A stretch of DNA of 64,000 nucleotides from an uncultured Prevotellaceae bacterium (lineage in GTDB: Bacteria > Bacteroidota > Bacteroidia > Bacteroidales > Bacteroidaceae), in contig OMXX01000004.1 of the NCBI GenBank assembly GCA_900315105.1, forward strand, positions 70,193 through 134,192, given 5' to 3'. The notes beneath the pieces were generated by a model, which was not told the origin of the DNA, ran no database searches, and saw only the letters and a list, made by a program, of their open reading frames with translations. Shown here piece after piece: positions 17,776 through 25,933 of this stretch (position 1 is its first letter; each line of letters starts with the position of its first letter). The position numbers were made by a program, and so were the translations under genes.

Positions 17776-19110
17776 ATGACACGTGTAATTAAATTGTCAA
17801 AAGGTCTTGACATCAATCTTGCAGGTAAGGCAGAGCCAAAGAAGGTGAGCTTGTCTGCAGGGAATGTTTATGCCTTGAACCCAGCCGACTTTGAGGGCGT
17901 GAAGCCAAAGGTGGTTGTGAAGGAAGGCGACAAGGTCAAGGCCGGTGATGCTTTGTTCGTCAACAAAGACTTTCCACAGGTGAAGTTTGCTTCTCCAGTC
18001 AGCGGTACTGTAAAGCTCGTAGAGCGTGGTGACCGTCGTAAGCTGCTCAGCGTTCAGGTTGAGGCTGATGCGCAGCAGGAGTTCGTGGACTTTGGAAAGA
18101 AGGATGTGAAGTCGCTTGACGCACAGGCTGTGAAGGACGCTCTGCTTGACGCAGGCCTCTTCGGGTACATTAACCAGTTGCCATACGCTATCTCTACAAA
18201 CCCAGAGACAGCTCCAAAGGCAATCTTCGTCTCTGCCTTTAGGGATATGCCACTCGCTGGTGATTTCTCTTTCGAGCTTCAGGGACAGGAGGCTGACTTC
18301 CAGGCTGGTCTTTCTGCACTCGCAAAGATTGCAAAGGTTTATGTAGGCGTTAATGAGTCTATGAGCCTTAGCGATGTAGAGGTTGTTGAGTTCCGCGGTA
18401 AGTGTCCTGCTGGTAATGTTGGTGTTCAGGTTAACAACATTGATCCGGTGAACAAGGGAGAGATTGTTTGGACAGTTGAGCCAAGTGCAGTAATCTTCTT
18501 TGGCCGTCTTTTCAACACAGGTAAGGTAAATCTCACTCGTACTGTTGCCGTTGCAGGTAGTGAGATGAAGGAGAATGGATATGTTGACGCTCTCGTTGGT
18601 CAGCAGTTGACTGTAAACGTAGATGCCAACGCTCGTGTTATCATGGGCAATCCTCTGACAGGTAAGGCTGTTGCTACAACACAGCAGGCTTCAGCAGTAG
18701 TGGTAACCCTTGGTGCTCACAGCAGCGAGATCACAGCTATTCCAGAGGGAAACAACGCTGACGAGATTCTTGGTTGGATCATGCCACGTTTCGGACAGTT
18801 CTCTGTAAACCGTAGTTACTTCTCTTGGCTCTTCGGTAAGAAGCAGTATAAGCTCGACGCTCGTGTAAAGGGTGGTGAGCGTCACATGATTATGAGTGGT
18901 GAGTATGACAGCGTTCTTCCAATGGATATCTATGCTGAGTATCTCATCAAGGCAATCATCACTGGCGACATCGACAAGCAGGAGCAGCTCGGTATCTACG
19001 AGGTAAGTCCGGAGGACTTCGCCCTCGCAGAGTTCGTTGATAGTAGTAAACTTGAATTGCAGCGCATCGTCCGTGAAGGTCTCGACGTGCTGAGAAAGGA
19101 AAATGAGTAA
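17776..19110 (+). CDS. nqrA: Na+-translocating NADH:quinone reductase subunit A
   Basis: NqrA is the cytoplasmic peripheral subunit of the Na+-pumping NADH:ubiquinone/menaquinone oxidoreductase. The product is 444 residues. It begins with a lipoyl-like hammerhead fold (residues 15-100, 'GDKVKAGDALFVNKDFPQVK') related to RnfC but without its 4Fe-4S Cys motifs, as expected for NqrA. The stop overlaps the nqrB ATG by one base. It is the first gene of a complete nqrABCDEF operon. Confidence 0.95.
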   Translation: MTRVIKLSKGLDINLAGKAEPKKVSLSAGNVYALNPADFEGVKPKVVVKEGDKVKAGDALFVNKDFPQVKFASPVSGTVKLVERGDRRKLLSVQVEADAQQEFVDFGKKDVKSLDAQAVKDALLDAGLFGYINQLPYAISTNPETAPKAIFVSAFRDMPLAGDFSFELQGQEADFQAGLSALAKIAKVYVGVNESMSLSDVEVVEFRGKCPAGNVGVQVNNIDPVNKGEIVWTVEPSAVIFFGRLFNTGKVNLTRTVAVAGSEMKENGYVDALVGQQLTVNVDANARVIMGNPLTGKAVATTQQASAVVVTLGAHSSEITAIPEGNNADEILGWIMPRFGQFSVNRSYFSWLFGKKQYKLDARVKGGERHMIMSGEYDSVLPMDIYAEYLIKAIITGDIDKQEQLGIYEVSPEDFALAEFVDSSKLELQRIVREGLDVLRKENE

Positions 19111-20261
19111 TGGGCTTCTTAAGAAATTATCTGAATCAAATAAAGCCGAACTTCGAGGAAGGTGGTAAGCTTCACGCTTTCCGTAGCGTCTTCGACGGTT
19201 TCGAGACTTTCCTGTACGTACCAAATACTACAGCCAAGTCAGGCGCAAGCATCCACGATGCCATTGACTCTAAGCGTATCATGTCAATGGTAGTTATTGC
19301 TCTTATGCCTGCACTTCTCTTCGGTATGTACAACGTAGGATACCAGAACTATCTGGCTGCAGGTGTTGATGGTTCTTGTCTTGATATGTTCATCTATGGC
19401 GCATTGGTAGTGCTGCCAAAGATTCTTGTAAGTTATATCGTAGGTCTTGGCATTGAGTTCGCATGGGCTCAGTGGAAGAACGAGGAGATTCAGGAGGGTT
19501 ATCTCGTAAGTGGTATCATCATTCCGATGATTCTTCCTGTTGGTTGCCCACTCTGGGTTATCGTACTTGCTGTTGCATTCGCTGTTATCTTCGGTAAGGA
19601 GATTTTCGGTGGTACGGGTATGAATATCTTCAACGTGGCACTCCTCGCGCGTGCGTTCCTCTTCTTCTCTTATCCAACCAAGATGTCAGGTGACACAGTA
19701 TGGGTAAGCACAGAGAGCATCTGTGGCTTTGGAAATACACTTCCTGACGGCTTCACATGTGCTACTCCTCTCGGTCAGATGGCTACAGGCAACGCTCCTA
19801 CAGCATCTCTCGTGGATAGCGTTATCGGTCTTATCCCTGGTTCTATAGGTGAGACAAGCGTTATCGCTATCGCTATCGGTGCTGTCATCCTCCTTTGGAC
19901 AGGTATTGCGTCTTGGAAGACTATGTTCAGCGTATTCGCTGGTGGTGCTCTTCTTGGCTATATCTTCCAGGCTACAGGTCAGAGCACAATAGAGTGGTAT
20001 CATCAGTTCGCTATCGGTGGTTTCTGCTTCGGTGCTGTGTTCATGGCTACCGACCCTGTTACCTCTGCACGTACAGAGACAGGTAAGTACATCTATGGTT
20101 TCATCATCGGTGCTCTTGCAGTTATCATCCGTCAGATGAACCCTGGTTTCCCAGAGGGTATGATGCTTGCTATCCTCTTCGGTAACATGATGGCTCCAAC
20201 AATAGACTACTTCGTAGTTCAGAGAAATATCAACAAGCGTCTTAACCGTGTAAAGAAGTAG
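19110..20261 (+). CDS. nqrB: Na+-translocating NADH:quinone reductase subunit B
   Basis: This integral membrane subunit of Na+-NQR has 383 residues and about ten membrane segments. It carries a covalently bound FMN on a Thr in the 'DGFTCATPLGQ' stretch near residue 218, the counterpart of the S/T-G-A-T flavinylation motif; note Cys instead of the usual Gly before Ala. It is translationally coupled to nqrA (ATG overlap) and 4 bp from nqrC. Confidence 0.95.
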   Translation: MGFLRNYLNQIKPNFEEGGKLHAFRSVFDGFETFLYVPNTTAKSGASIHDAIDSKRIMSMVVIALMPALLFGMYNVGYQNYLAAGVDGSCLDMFIYGALVVLPKILVSYIVGLGIEFAWAQWKNEEIQEGYLVSGIIIPMILPVGCPLWVIVLAVAFAVIFGKEIFGGTGMNIFNVALLARAFLFFSYPTKMSGDTVWVSTESICGFGNTLPDGFTCATPLGQMATGNAPTASLVDSVIGLIPGSIGETSVIAIAIGAVILLWTGIASWKTMFSVFAGGALLGYIFQATGQSTIEWYHQFAIGGFCFGAVFMATDPVTSARTETGKYIYGFIIGALAVIIRQMNPGFPEGMMLAILFGNMMAPTIDYFVVQRNINKRLNRVKK

Positions 20262-20265
20262 AACT

Positions 20266-20973
20266 ATGGCAAAACTGAATACAAATTCAAATGCTTATAT
20301 CATAGCATATAGCTGCGTGATGGTTGTCATCGTGGCTTTCCTGCTCGCTTTCATCAGCAGTTCACTCAAGGACACACAGGACAAGAACGTAGCTCTTGAC
20401 AAGAAGAAGCAGATACTTGCAGCTCTCAATATCCGTGACCTCTCCAACGATGCAAGTGAAAAGAAGTATAAAGAGGTCATTACTGCTGACGCTATCGTTG
20501 ATGTTGACGGCAACATCGTAGAGGCAGGCGAACAGGGTGGTGTAAATGCAGGTTTCAAGCTCAACAGCGCTGACTATAAGGCTGGCAAGCTCGCTCTCTA
20601 TATCTGTAATGTAGATGGCAAGAAGATCTCTGTTGTTCCTGTATATGGCATGGGACTTTGGGGACCTATCTGGGGTTATATCGCAGTTGCCGAGGATGGA
20701 AATACCATCTATGGCGCATACTTCAACCACGAAGGTGAGACTGCCGGTCTTGGTGCTGAGATCAAGGACTCAAAGGCTTGGCAGGATAAGTTCATCGGCA
20801 AGACTATCTATGATGCTGCCGGTACACCTGTCATCAAGGTGCTGAAGTCAAGTGAGGTTAAGAACCCTCAGAGCGAGGTTGATGCTGTTACTGGTGCTAC
20901 ACTTACATCAAACGGTGTTAGTGATATGCTTCAGGATGGTTTCAAGAAGTATAACGCAGCTCTGAAAAAGTAA
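20266..20973 (+). CDS. nqrC: Na+-translocating NADH:quinone reductase subunit C
   Basis: This subunit has 235 residues: one N-terminal membrane helix (about 11-30) and a periplasmic FMN-binding domain. The flavinylation motif TGAT is present in 'DAVTGATLTSNGV' near the C-terminus, with FMN attached to the last Thr. The product 'GLWGPIWGYIAV' is the family signature. A 138-bp repeat element separates it from nqrD, although both are surely one functional operon. Confidence 0.95.
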   Translation: MAKLNTNSNAYIIAYSCVMVVIVAFLLAFISSSLKDTQDKNVALDKKKQILAALNIRDLSNDASEKKYKEVITADAIVDVDGNIVEAGEQGGVNAGFKLNSADYKAGKLALYICNVDGKKISVVPVYGMGLWGPIWGYIAVAEDGNTIYGAYFNHEGETAGLGAEIKDSKAWQDKFIGKTIYDAAGTPVIKVLKSSEVKNPQSEVDAVTGATLTSNGVSDMLQDGFKKYNAALKK

Positions 20974-20980
20974 AAAAAAG

Positions 20981-21120
20981 CAGCCTAACCAAGCCTTCCC
21001 AAAGGGAAGGATGTTAGGTAGAAAAATTCATCATAAAAATGACCAAGCCTTTATAAAGAAAAGGTCTTACGCTCTAAGTGTATAAAACATCCTTCCCTTT
21101 GGGAAGGCTTGGTTAGGCTT
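20981..21120. repeat. AAGCCTAACCAAGCC-type element, copy 2
   Basis: Terminal inverted repeats of about 33 bp (20983-21014 and 21088-21120) contain CCTAACCAAGCCTTCCC and AAAGGGAAGGATGTT. The interior (AAGCCTTTATAAAGAAAAGG..) matches the copy at 55470-55615 in reverse orientation. It is inserted inside the nqr operon. Confidence 0.8.
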
Positions 21121-21134
21121 TAATTTTTAAAAGT

Positions 21135-21755
21135 ATGGCAAACAGTAAAATGAAAGAGGTCTTCACAGCTCCGATCAACGTGCTCAACCCTGTGCTTGTA
21201 CAGGTGCTTGGTATTTGTTCGGCTCTCGCTGTTACCTCTCAGCTTAAACCGGCTCTCGTGATGGGTCTTGCCGTTACTGTTATTACGGCGTTCAGTAACC
21301 TCATCATTTCAATACTGCGCAACACCATTCCTACACGTATCCGTATCGTGGTACAGCTTGTAGTGGTTGCTGCCCTTGTAACTATCGTTTCACAGATTCT
21401 CAAGGCATTCGCATACGATGTTAGCGTTCAGCTCTCTGTATATGTAGGTCTTATCATTACCAACTGTATTCTCATGGGCCGCCTTGAGGCATTCGCTATG
21501 CAGAACGGTCCTGTACAGTCACTCATTGACGGTTTCGCCAATGGTCTCGGTTATGGTCTTATCCTCGTTATCGTAGGTGCTTTCCGTGAGTTGCTCGGCC
21601 GTGGTTCACTTCTTGGCTATCAGATTATCCCAGAAGGAGCATACGACTTCGGCTATATTAATAATGGTATGATGACAATGCCTGCTATGGCGCTGATTAT
21701 GATCGGTGTCGTAATCTGGGTTCATCGTGCTTATTTCTATAAGGAGGAGAAATAA
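21135..21755 (+). CDS. nqrD: Na+-translocating NADH:quinone reductase subunit D
   Basis: This integral membrane subunit (206 residues, six predicted membrane segments) is homologous to NqrE with inverted topology. With NqrE it forms the site holding the intramembrane iron centre. 'LITNCILMGR' carries the conserved Cys, and the length is normal. One base separates its stop from the nqrE ATG. Confidence 0.95.
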   Translation: MANSKMKEVFTAPINVLNPVLVQVLGICSALAVTSQLKPALVMGLAVTVITAFSNLIISILRNTIPTRIRIVVQLVVVAALVTIVSQILKAFAYDVSVQLSVYVGLIITNCILMGRLEAFAMQNGPVQSLIDGFANGLGYGLILVIVGAFRELLGRGSLLGYQIIPEGAYDFGYINNGMMTMPAMALIMIGVVIWVHRAYFYKEEK

Positions 21756-22382
21756 ATGGAACAGTTGATAAATCTATTCTTCAGGTCCATCTTCGTGGAC
21801 AACATGATCTTCGCATTCTTCCTCGGTATGTGTTCATTCCTTGCCGTTAGTAAGAATGTAAAGACATCTCTCGGACTCGGTCTCGCCGTTACCTTCGTGC
21901 TCTGCGTTACCGTTCCTACCAACTATTTGCTCCAGACAAAGATTCTCGGTCCTGACTGTCTTGTAGAAGGCGTGGATCTCAGCTATCTTGCTTTCATCCT
22001 CTTCATCGCAGTCATCGCTGGTATCGTGCAGCTCGTGGAAATGGTTGTTGAGCGTTTCTCTCCATCACTCTATGCAGCTCTTGGTATCTTCCTTCCATTG
22101 ATTGCTGTGAACTGTGCTATCATGGGTGCTTCGCTCTTCATGCAGCAGCGTATCAATCTCGATCCATCTAACACTCAGTATATCGGTAGTGTTCTCGATG
22201 CGTTCGTATATGCTCTCGGTTCTGGTTTCGGTTGGCTCCTTGCTATCGTCAGCATGGGTGCTATCAGCGAGAAGATGGCATATAGCGATGTTCCAAAGCC
22301 TCTCCGTGGTCTTGGTATCACATTCATTACCGTAGGCTTGATGGCTATCGCAATGATGTGTTTCTCAGGACTCAAGCTTTAA
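21756..22382 (+). CDS. nqrE: Na+-translocating NADH:quinone reductase subunit E
   Basis: This integral membrane subunit (208 residues, six membrane segments) pairs with NqrD around the intramembrane Fe centre. Conserved Cys residues are visible in '[11 protein letters not shown]' near the N-terminus and in '[10 protein letters not shown]' in the middle. The gene abuts nqrD. A 31-bp gap to nqrF carries ATTACAAATTGGTAATTAAG, one arm of the word family also seen between nusA and infB. Confidence 0.95.
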   Translation: MEQLINLFFRSIFVDNMIFAFFLGMCSFLAVSKNVKTSLGLGLAVTFVLCVTVPTNYLLQTKILGPDCLVEGVDLSYLAFILFIAVIAGIVQLVEMVVERFSPSLYAALGIFLPLIAVNCAIMGASLFMQQRINLDPSNTQYIGSVLDAFVYALGSGFGWLLAIVSMGAISEKMAYSDVPKPLRGLGITFITVGLMAIAMMCFSGLKL

Positions 22383-22413
22383 AATAATAATTACAAATTG
22401 GTAATTAAGTATT

Positions 22414-23700
22414 ATGAATATAGCATTTAATTTACTCAGCATAGGGGTATTCCTCGTGGTTATCCTCGTACTTGTAATAGTACTGCTGGTAGCAAAGAAA
22501 TATCTGAGCCCAAGCGGTCAGGTTACTCTGACTGTGAATGGCGATACCAAACTGACCGTTAATCAGGGTGGTTCCGTTATGGCTACCCTCAATGAGAACG
22601 GCATCTACCTTCCATCTGCTTGTGGTGGTAAGGCAAGCTGTGGTCAGTGTAAACTTCAGATTCTCAAGGGTGGTGGCGAGATTCTCGACTCAGAGAAGCC
22701 TCACTTCACTCGTAAGGAGATCAAGGACCACTGGCGTCTCGGCTGTCAGGCTAAGATCAAGGGTGATATGGAAGTAAAGGTTCCTGAGTCTGTATTGGGC
22801 GTTAAGGAATGGGAGTGTACCGTTATCGGCAACCGCAACGTGGCTACATTCATCAAGGAGTACAAGGTTGCTCTTCCTCCAGGCGAGCATATGGACTTCG
22901 AGCCTGGTTCTTACGCTCAGATTCGTATCCCAGCATTCGAACTCGACTACGACAAGGACTTCGACAAGTCTCTTATCGGTGATACCTACCTCCCAGCATG
23001 GGAGAAGTTCGGTCTCTTCGGCCTCAAGTGCGTAAACCCAGAGCCAACAATCCGTGCTTACTCTATGGCTAACTATCCTGATGAGGGCGATATCATCACA
23101 CTTAACGTTCGTATCGCAACTCCTCCATTCAAGCCAAAGGATCAGGGTACAGGCTTCATGGATGTAAACCCAGGTATTGCATCTTCTTATATCTTCTCTC
23201 TGAAGCCAGGCGACAAGGTAATCATGTCAGGTCCTTACGGAGAGTTCCGTCCACAGTATGGCACAGGTCGTGAGATGATCTGGGTAGGTGGTGGTGCCGG
23301 TATGGCTCCTCTTCGTGCACAGATCATGCACATGCTCAAAGGTCATGGTATTGCTCCAGAGGATCGTCAGCGTCCAATGCACTATTTCTATGGTGCACGT
23401 GCTCTTGAGGAAATTCCATTCCTCGACGACTTCCTCCAGCTTGAGAAGGACTTCCCTAATTTCCACTTCCATCTTGCCCTCGACCGTCCAGATCCAAAGG
23501 CAGATGCAGCAGGAATCAAATATACTCCGGGCTTCGTAGCTCCAGTTATGGGCGATACATACCTCAAGCAGCATGAGACTCCAGAGGATTGTGAGTACTA
23601 CCTCTGCGGACCTCCGATGATGGCTAAGACCGTTCTTGATCTTCTCCACTCACTCGGCGTTGAGGACAATATGATTAGATTCGATAACTTCGGTGGCTAA
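22414..23700 (+). CDS. nqrF: Na+-translocating NADH:quinone reductase subunit F
   Basis: This is the electron-input subunit. It has one N-terminal membrane helix (about 8-28), a 2Fe-2S ferredoxin domain with Cys70, Cys76, Cys79 and Cys111, then a ferredoxin-NADP-reductase-like module. The FAD motif is RAYSMANYP and the NADH motif is 'GGGAGMAPLR'. The 428-residue length is slightly longer than gamma-proteobacterial NqrF, as in other Bacteroidota. It is the last gene before a terminator at 23708. Confidence 0.96.
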   Translation: MNIAFNLLSIGVFLVVILVLVIVLLVAKKYLSPSGQVTLTVNGDTKLTVNQGGSVMATLNENGIYLPSACGGKASCGQCKLQILKGGGEILDSEKPHFTRKEIKDHWRLGCQAKIKGDMEVKVPESVLGVKEWECTVIGNRNVATFIKEYKVALPPGEHMDFEPGSYAQIRIPAFELDYDKDFDKSLIGDTYLPAWEKFGLFGLKCVNPEPTIRAYSMANYPDEGDIITLNVRIATPPFKPKDQGTGFMDVNPGIASSYIFSLKPGDKVIMSGPYGEFRPQYGTGREMIWVGGGAGMAPLRAQIMHMLKGHGIAPEDRQRPMHYFYGARALEEIPFLDDFLQLEKDFPNFHFHLALDRPDPKADAAGIKYTPGFVAPVMGDTYLKQHETPEDCEYYLCGPPMMAKTVLDLLHSLGVEDNMIRFDNFGG

Positions 23701-23707
23701 ATACTTA

Positions 23708-23742
23708 AAGGCGAGCATCATTACGATGCCCGCCTTTTTATA
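23708..23742 (+). terminator. terminator of the nqr operon
   Basis: AAGGCGAGCATC and GATGCCCGCCTT pair across an ATTAC loop (one bulge), followed by TTTTATAT, 8 bp after the nqrF stop. Confidence 0.85.
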
Positions 23743-23837
23743 TCTTTAAATGCTCTTCCCTTTTATTTCGACCACAGATCTCACAGATTAAACGGATTTG
23801 TACGAATTTCTTCCTGGTTATCGAACTAACATTATTT

Positions 23838-24025
23838 TAACCATATCTTTTCTTTTCTAAAATTATACGTTATGACTCCGTACATACTCCATCGATAGTC
23901 CATCAGTAGTCCATCGATCCTCCATCGAAACGATGGACCATCGATGGAGTATCGATGGAGCATCGATGGAGTATCTACCTTGTTTTTGCCTTAAACTATA
24001 CTACTTTTCACGGAAAGGGAAGAAG
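23838..24025 (-). pseudogene. relic promoter-leader copy with TCCATCGAT dyad
   Basis: The sequence around 23836-24025 parallels the promoter and leader of the gene at 52105-52959: TTTAACCATA..CTTTTC..TTTCT, then CGTACATACTCCATCGAT, the whole dyad, and CTTGTTTTTGC..ACTACTTTT. In the live copy AACCAT is the start codon on the minus strand. Here the frame reads only a few codons (M-V-K-I-M-L-V-R) before a stop. It looks like a leader that lost its gene. Confidence 0.5.
23883..23976. repeat. TCCATCGAT iterated-word dyad, copy 1
   Basis: The left arm has four TCCATC-type words (ACTCCATCGATAGTCCATC, ..CCTCCATCG). After AAACGATGGACC the right arm repeats ATCGATGGAG three times. It can fold into a hairpin of about 45 bp. 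It is nearly identical to 52998-53090. Confidence 0.8.
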
Positions 24026-24194
24026 GCTTGTGTTAGAAAATCACTATCAAAACCATAAAAACTGTGTTTTTAAAAATTGTTGTGATGATAGGGACAATAA
24101 TACAATTTAAGAGGTGGGGGAGCGTGTGGAATACGCGGATTTTGGCTGTTATTATATTAAAAAGTGTTGGATAAACAAAATATCATCGCTATTT

Positions 24195-24226
24195 CTTGTT
24201 TTCTCGGGAAAAAAAGTGTATTTTTG
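24195..24226 (+). promoter_or_regulatory. promoter of the antiterminator/polyene operon
   Basis: TATTTTTG at 24219-24226 with CTTG at 24195-24198 (20-nt spacer). It lies 80 nt before the ATG at 24306. No further clear promoter is seen before the ketoreductase gene, so this may drive the whole cluster. Confidence 0.5.
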
Positions 24227-24305
24227 CCAAATATTTCTGGCATTTATTGCTGATAAGCTATGCCAGTATTGCGACATATATCAAAACCTTGTAATCATTT
24301 CTGAT

Positions 24306-25013
24306 ATGTCAATATCTTCTGCCGCATTGGTTAATGGGCAGAAAATCTCCGTTTTAGGAGACAATTTACAGAAAAAAGTAGCGGAAAAAGCTACGATCCT
24401 CTACCAAAAGTCTTTTGAAGGGGTGTCCCCCAATTGTATCCGTACGTCAGATGTAGGAAACAAGTGGTTCCTTATGCGTGCTGCGTATGGGCAGGAGAAG
24501 AAGGCAGAGGAGATCCTGATGCAGATGGAGGGAGTGGAGAGTGCGTATGTTCCACAATGGTATAAGAAACGTACGTTTGCAGGGAAGACAAAGAATGTCC
24601 TTGTAAGTATTATCCCGAATAATCTGTTTGTGCGTAGTAAGGAAAGTGTGCTTGCCAAGTTGGTTGGCAGAGAACCTCTGTCTTTCCTTCATTTCAGCTA
24701 TCAGCCGCACAAGGATGAGTTTGGCAGACCTATCGGTACGGGACGTACTCCTGTGGTGATTCCTGACAGACAGATGGATTCTTTCAGAAGATGGGTGGAT
24801 GCTGATGCCGAGGATAAGATTTTCAGGCAGACATCATTCATCTTTAAGGAAAATGATCTCGTAAGAGTTACCGAAGGCGTGTTTGAAGGACTTGTAGGGC
24901 ATATTGTCCGTCTCAAGGGACAGACGCGCGTTGGTGTGAATATTGACGGAATAGGTTTTATCTCTACAGCCTATATCCCGAAGAATTGTATTGAGAAAAT
25001 TGAAAATGGGTGA
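24306..25013 (+). CDS. UpxY/NusG-type transcription antiterminator
   Basis: This specialised NusG paralogue has 235 residues. The N-terminal NGN domain ('WFLMRAAYGQEKKAEEIL', 'YVPQWYKKR', IIPNNLFVR) and C-terminal KOW domain (NDLVRVTEGVFEGLVGHIVRL) are both clear. UpxY proteins of Bacteroides prevent premature termination in capsule operons. Here the gene stands directly in front of an approximately 23-gene polyene cluster, without a UpxZ partner. The ATG at 24306 is chosen because the promoter lies at 24219, within a longer open frame that starts at 24114. The stop lies inside an iterated-word dyad. Confidence 0.87.
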   Translation: MSISSAALVNGQKISVLGDNLQKKVAEKATILYQKSFEGVSPNCIRTSDVGNKWFLMRAAYGQEKKAEEILMQMEGVESAYVPQWYKKRTFAGKTKNVLVSIIPNNLFVRSKESVLAKLVGREPLSFLHFSYQPHKDEFGRPIGTGRTPVVIPDRQMDSFRRWVDADAEDKIFRQTSFIFKENDLVRVTEGVFEGLVGHIVRLKGQTRVGVNIDGIGFISTAYIPKNCIEKIENG

Positions 25014-25097
25014 TGGGTGTTAGGTGATAGGTGTTGGCGTATAGCATTTTCGCGAACATTTCAAACCACCAACACCTAACACCCATCACCCAACACC
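25006..25097. repeat. GGTGTTGG iterated-word dyad A
   Basis: The left arm (25006-25036) iterates GGGTGATGGGTGTTAGGTG-like words. The right arm (25066-25097) is CCACCAACACCTAACACCC and ATCACCCAACACC. The loop contains GCGTATAG and TTTCAAACC. It overlaps the stop codon of the antiterminator gene. Confidence 0.75.
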
Positions 25098-25112
25098 AAA
25101 AAAGAATAGAAA

Positions 25113-25844
25113 ATGAAATATGCACTCGTGACAGGTGGATCAAGAGGTCTGGGTAGGGCAGTATGCCTTGCTGTGGCTGAGATGAAGATTCCTGTAATCA
25201 TAAACTATCAGAGTAATAAGGAGGCGGCTGAGGCTGTAAAGGCTGACATAGAGGCTGCTGGCGGTAAGGCAGAGCTGATGCAGTTTGATGTGGCTGACAA
25301 GGCTCAGGTGGATGCGGCTCTCGATAACTGGGAGGCTAATCATCCAGAAGACTATATAGCCTATCTTGTGAACAATGCAGGTATCAGGAAGGATAATCTT
25401 ATGTTTATGATGCCAGAGGCTGATTGGCATGCCGTAATTAATGTTACGCTTGACGGTTTCTATAATGTTACCAGTCATCTCCTTCCAAAGATGATGATGC
25501 GTAAGCATGGTGGCAAGATTGTCAATATGGCTTCTCTCTCAGGTTTGAAGGGAATGCCGGGACAGGTGAACTATAGTGCTGCTAAGGCTGCTCTGATAGG
25601 TGCTACGAAGGCTCTTGCACAGGAGACGGCTGCAAGAAACGTGACTGTAAATGCTGTTGCTCCTGGTTTCATCGAGACAGATATGACGAAGGATCTTCCA
25701 CAGGATGAGTTGAAGAAGCTTGTGCCTATGAACAGGTTCGGCAAGCCAGAGGAGGTTGCTGCCCTTGTGAAGTTCCTTCTCTCTGATGCTGCTTCGTATA
25801 TCACGGGTGAGTGTATTTCGATAAATGGAGGGTTGTATACTTAA
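25113..25844 (+). CDS. 3-oxoacyl-ACP ketoreductase (ApeQ/FabG-like)
   Basis: This is a short-chain dehydrogenase that reduces beta-ketoacyl-ACP with NADPH. It has 243 residues with the cofactor loop GGSRGLGRAV at 7-16, NNAG near 90, the active-site Tyr154 and Lys158 in YSAAKAA, and 'IETDMT' near 190. In an aryl-polyene cluster it would serve each elongation round. It is the first biosynthetic gene, followed by dyad B and a ketosynthase. The FabG-like fold is certain; pathway assignment is from context. Confidence 0.88.
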   Translation: MKYALVTGGSRGLGRAVCLAVAEMKIPVIINYQSNKEAAEAVKADIEAAGGKAELMQFDVADKAQVDAALDNWEANHPEDYIAYLVNNAGIRKDNLMFMMPEADWHAVINVTLDGFYNVTSHLLPKMMMRKHGGKIVNMASLSGLKGMPGQVNYSAAKAALIGATKALAQETAARNVTVNAVAPGFIETDMTKDLPQDELKKLVPMNRFGKPEEVAALVKFLLSDAASYITGECISINGGLYT

Positions 25845-25847
25845 ATA

Positions 25848-25922
25848 GGTGATAGGTGATGGGTGTTAGGTGTTGGTGGTTTGTACTATACGCTAACAGC
25901 TAACACCCATCACCCAACACCC
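25848..25922. repeat. GGTGTTGG iterated-word dyad B (inverted copy of A)
   Basis: The left arm is GGTGATAGGTGATGGGTG followed by TTAGGTGTTGG; the right arm is CTAACACCCATCACCCAACA. The loop carries GGTGGTTTG..CTATACGC, the reverse complement of the loop in dyad A (GCGTATAG..CAAACCACC) minus about 14 bases. The two copies are therefore in opposite orientation. Confidence 0.75.
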
Positions 25923-25933
25923 GAAGAAAGAAT

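Noticed and set aside
23883..23976. Regular TCCATCGAT words considered as a CRISPR array
   Set aside because: The words are 9-10 bases without unique spacers, the second half is the inverse of the first, and no cas genes are in the window.
24114..24305. N-terminal extension of the antiterminator
   Set aside because: The promoter at 24219 lies inside it, and the extra residues do not resemble the NusG N-terminal domain.
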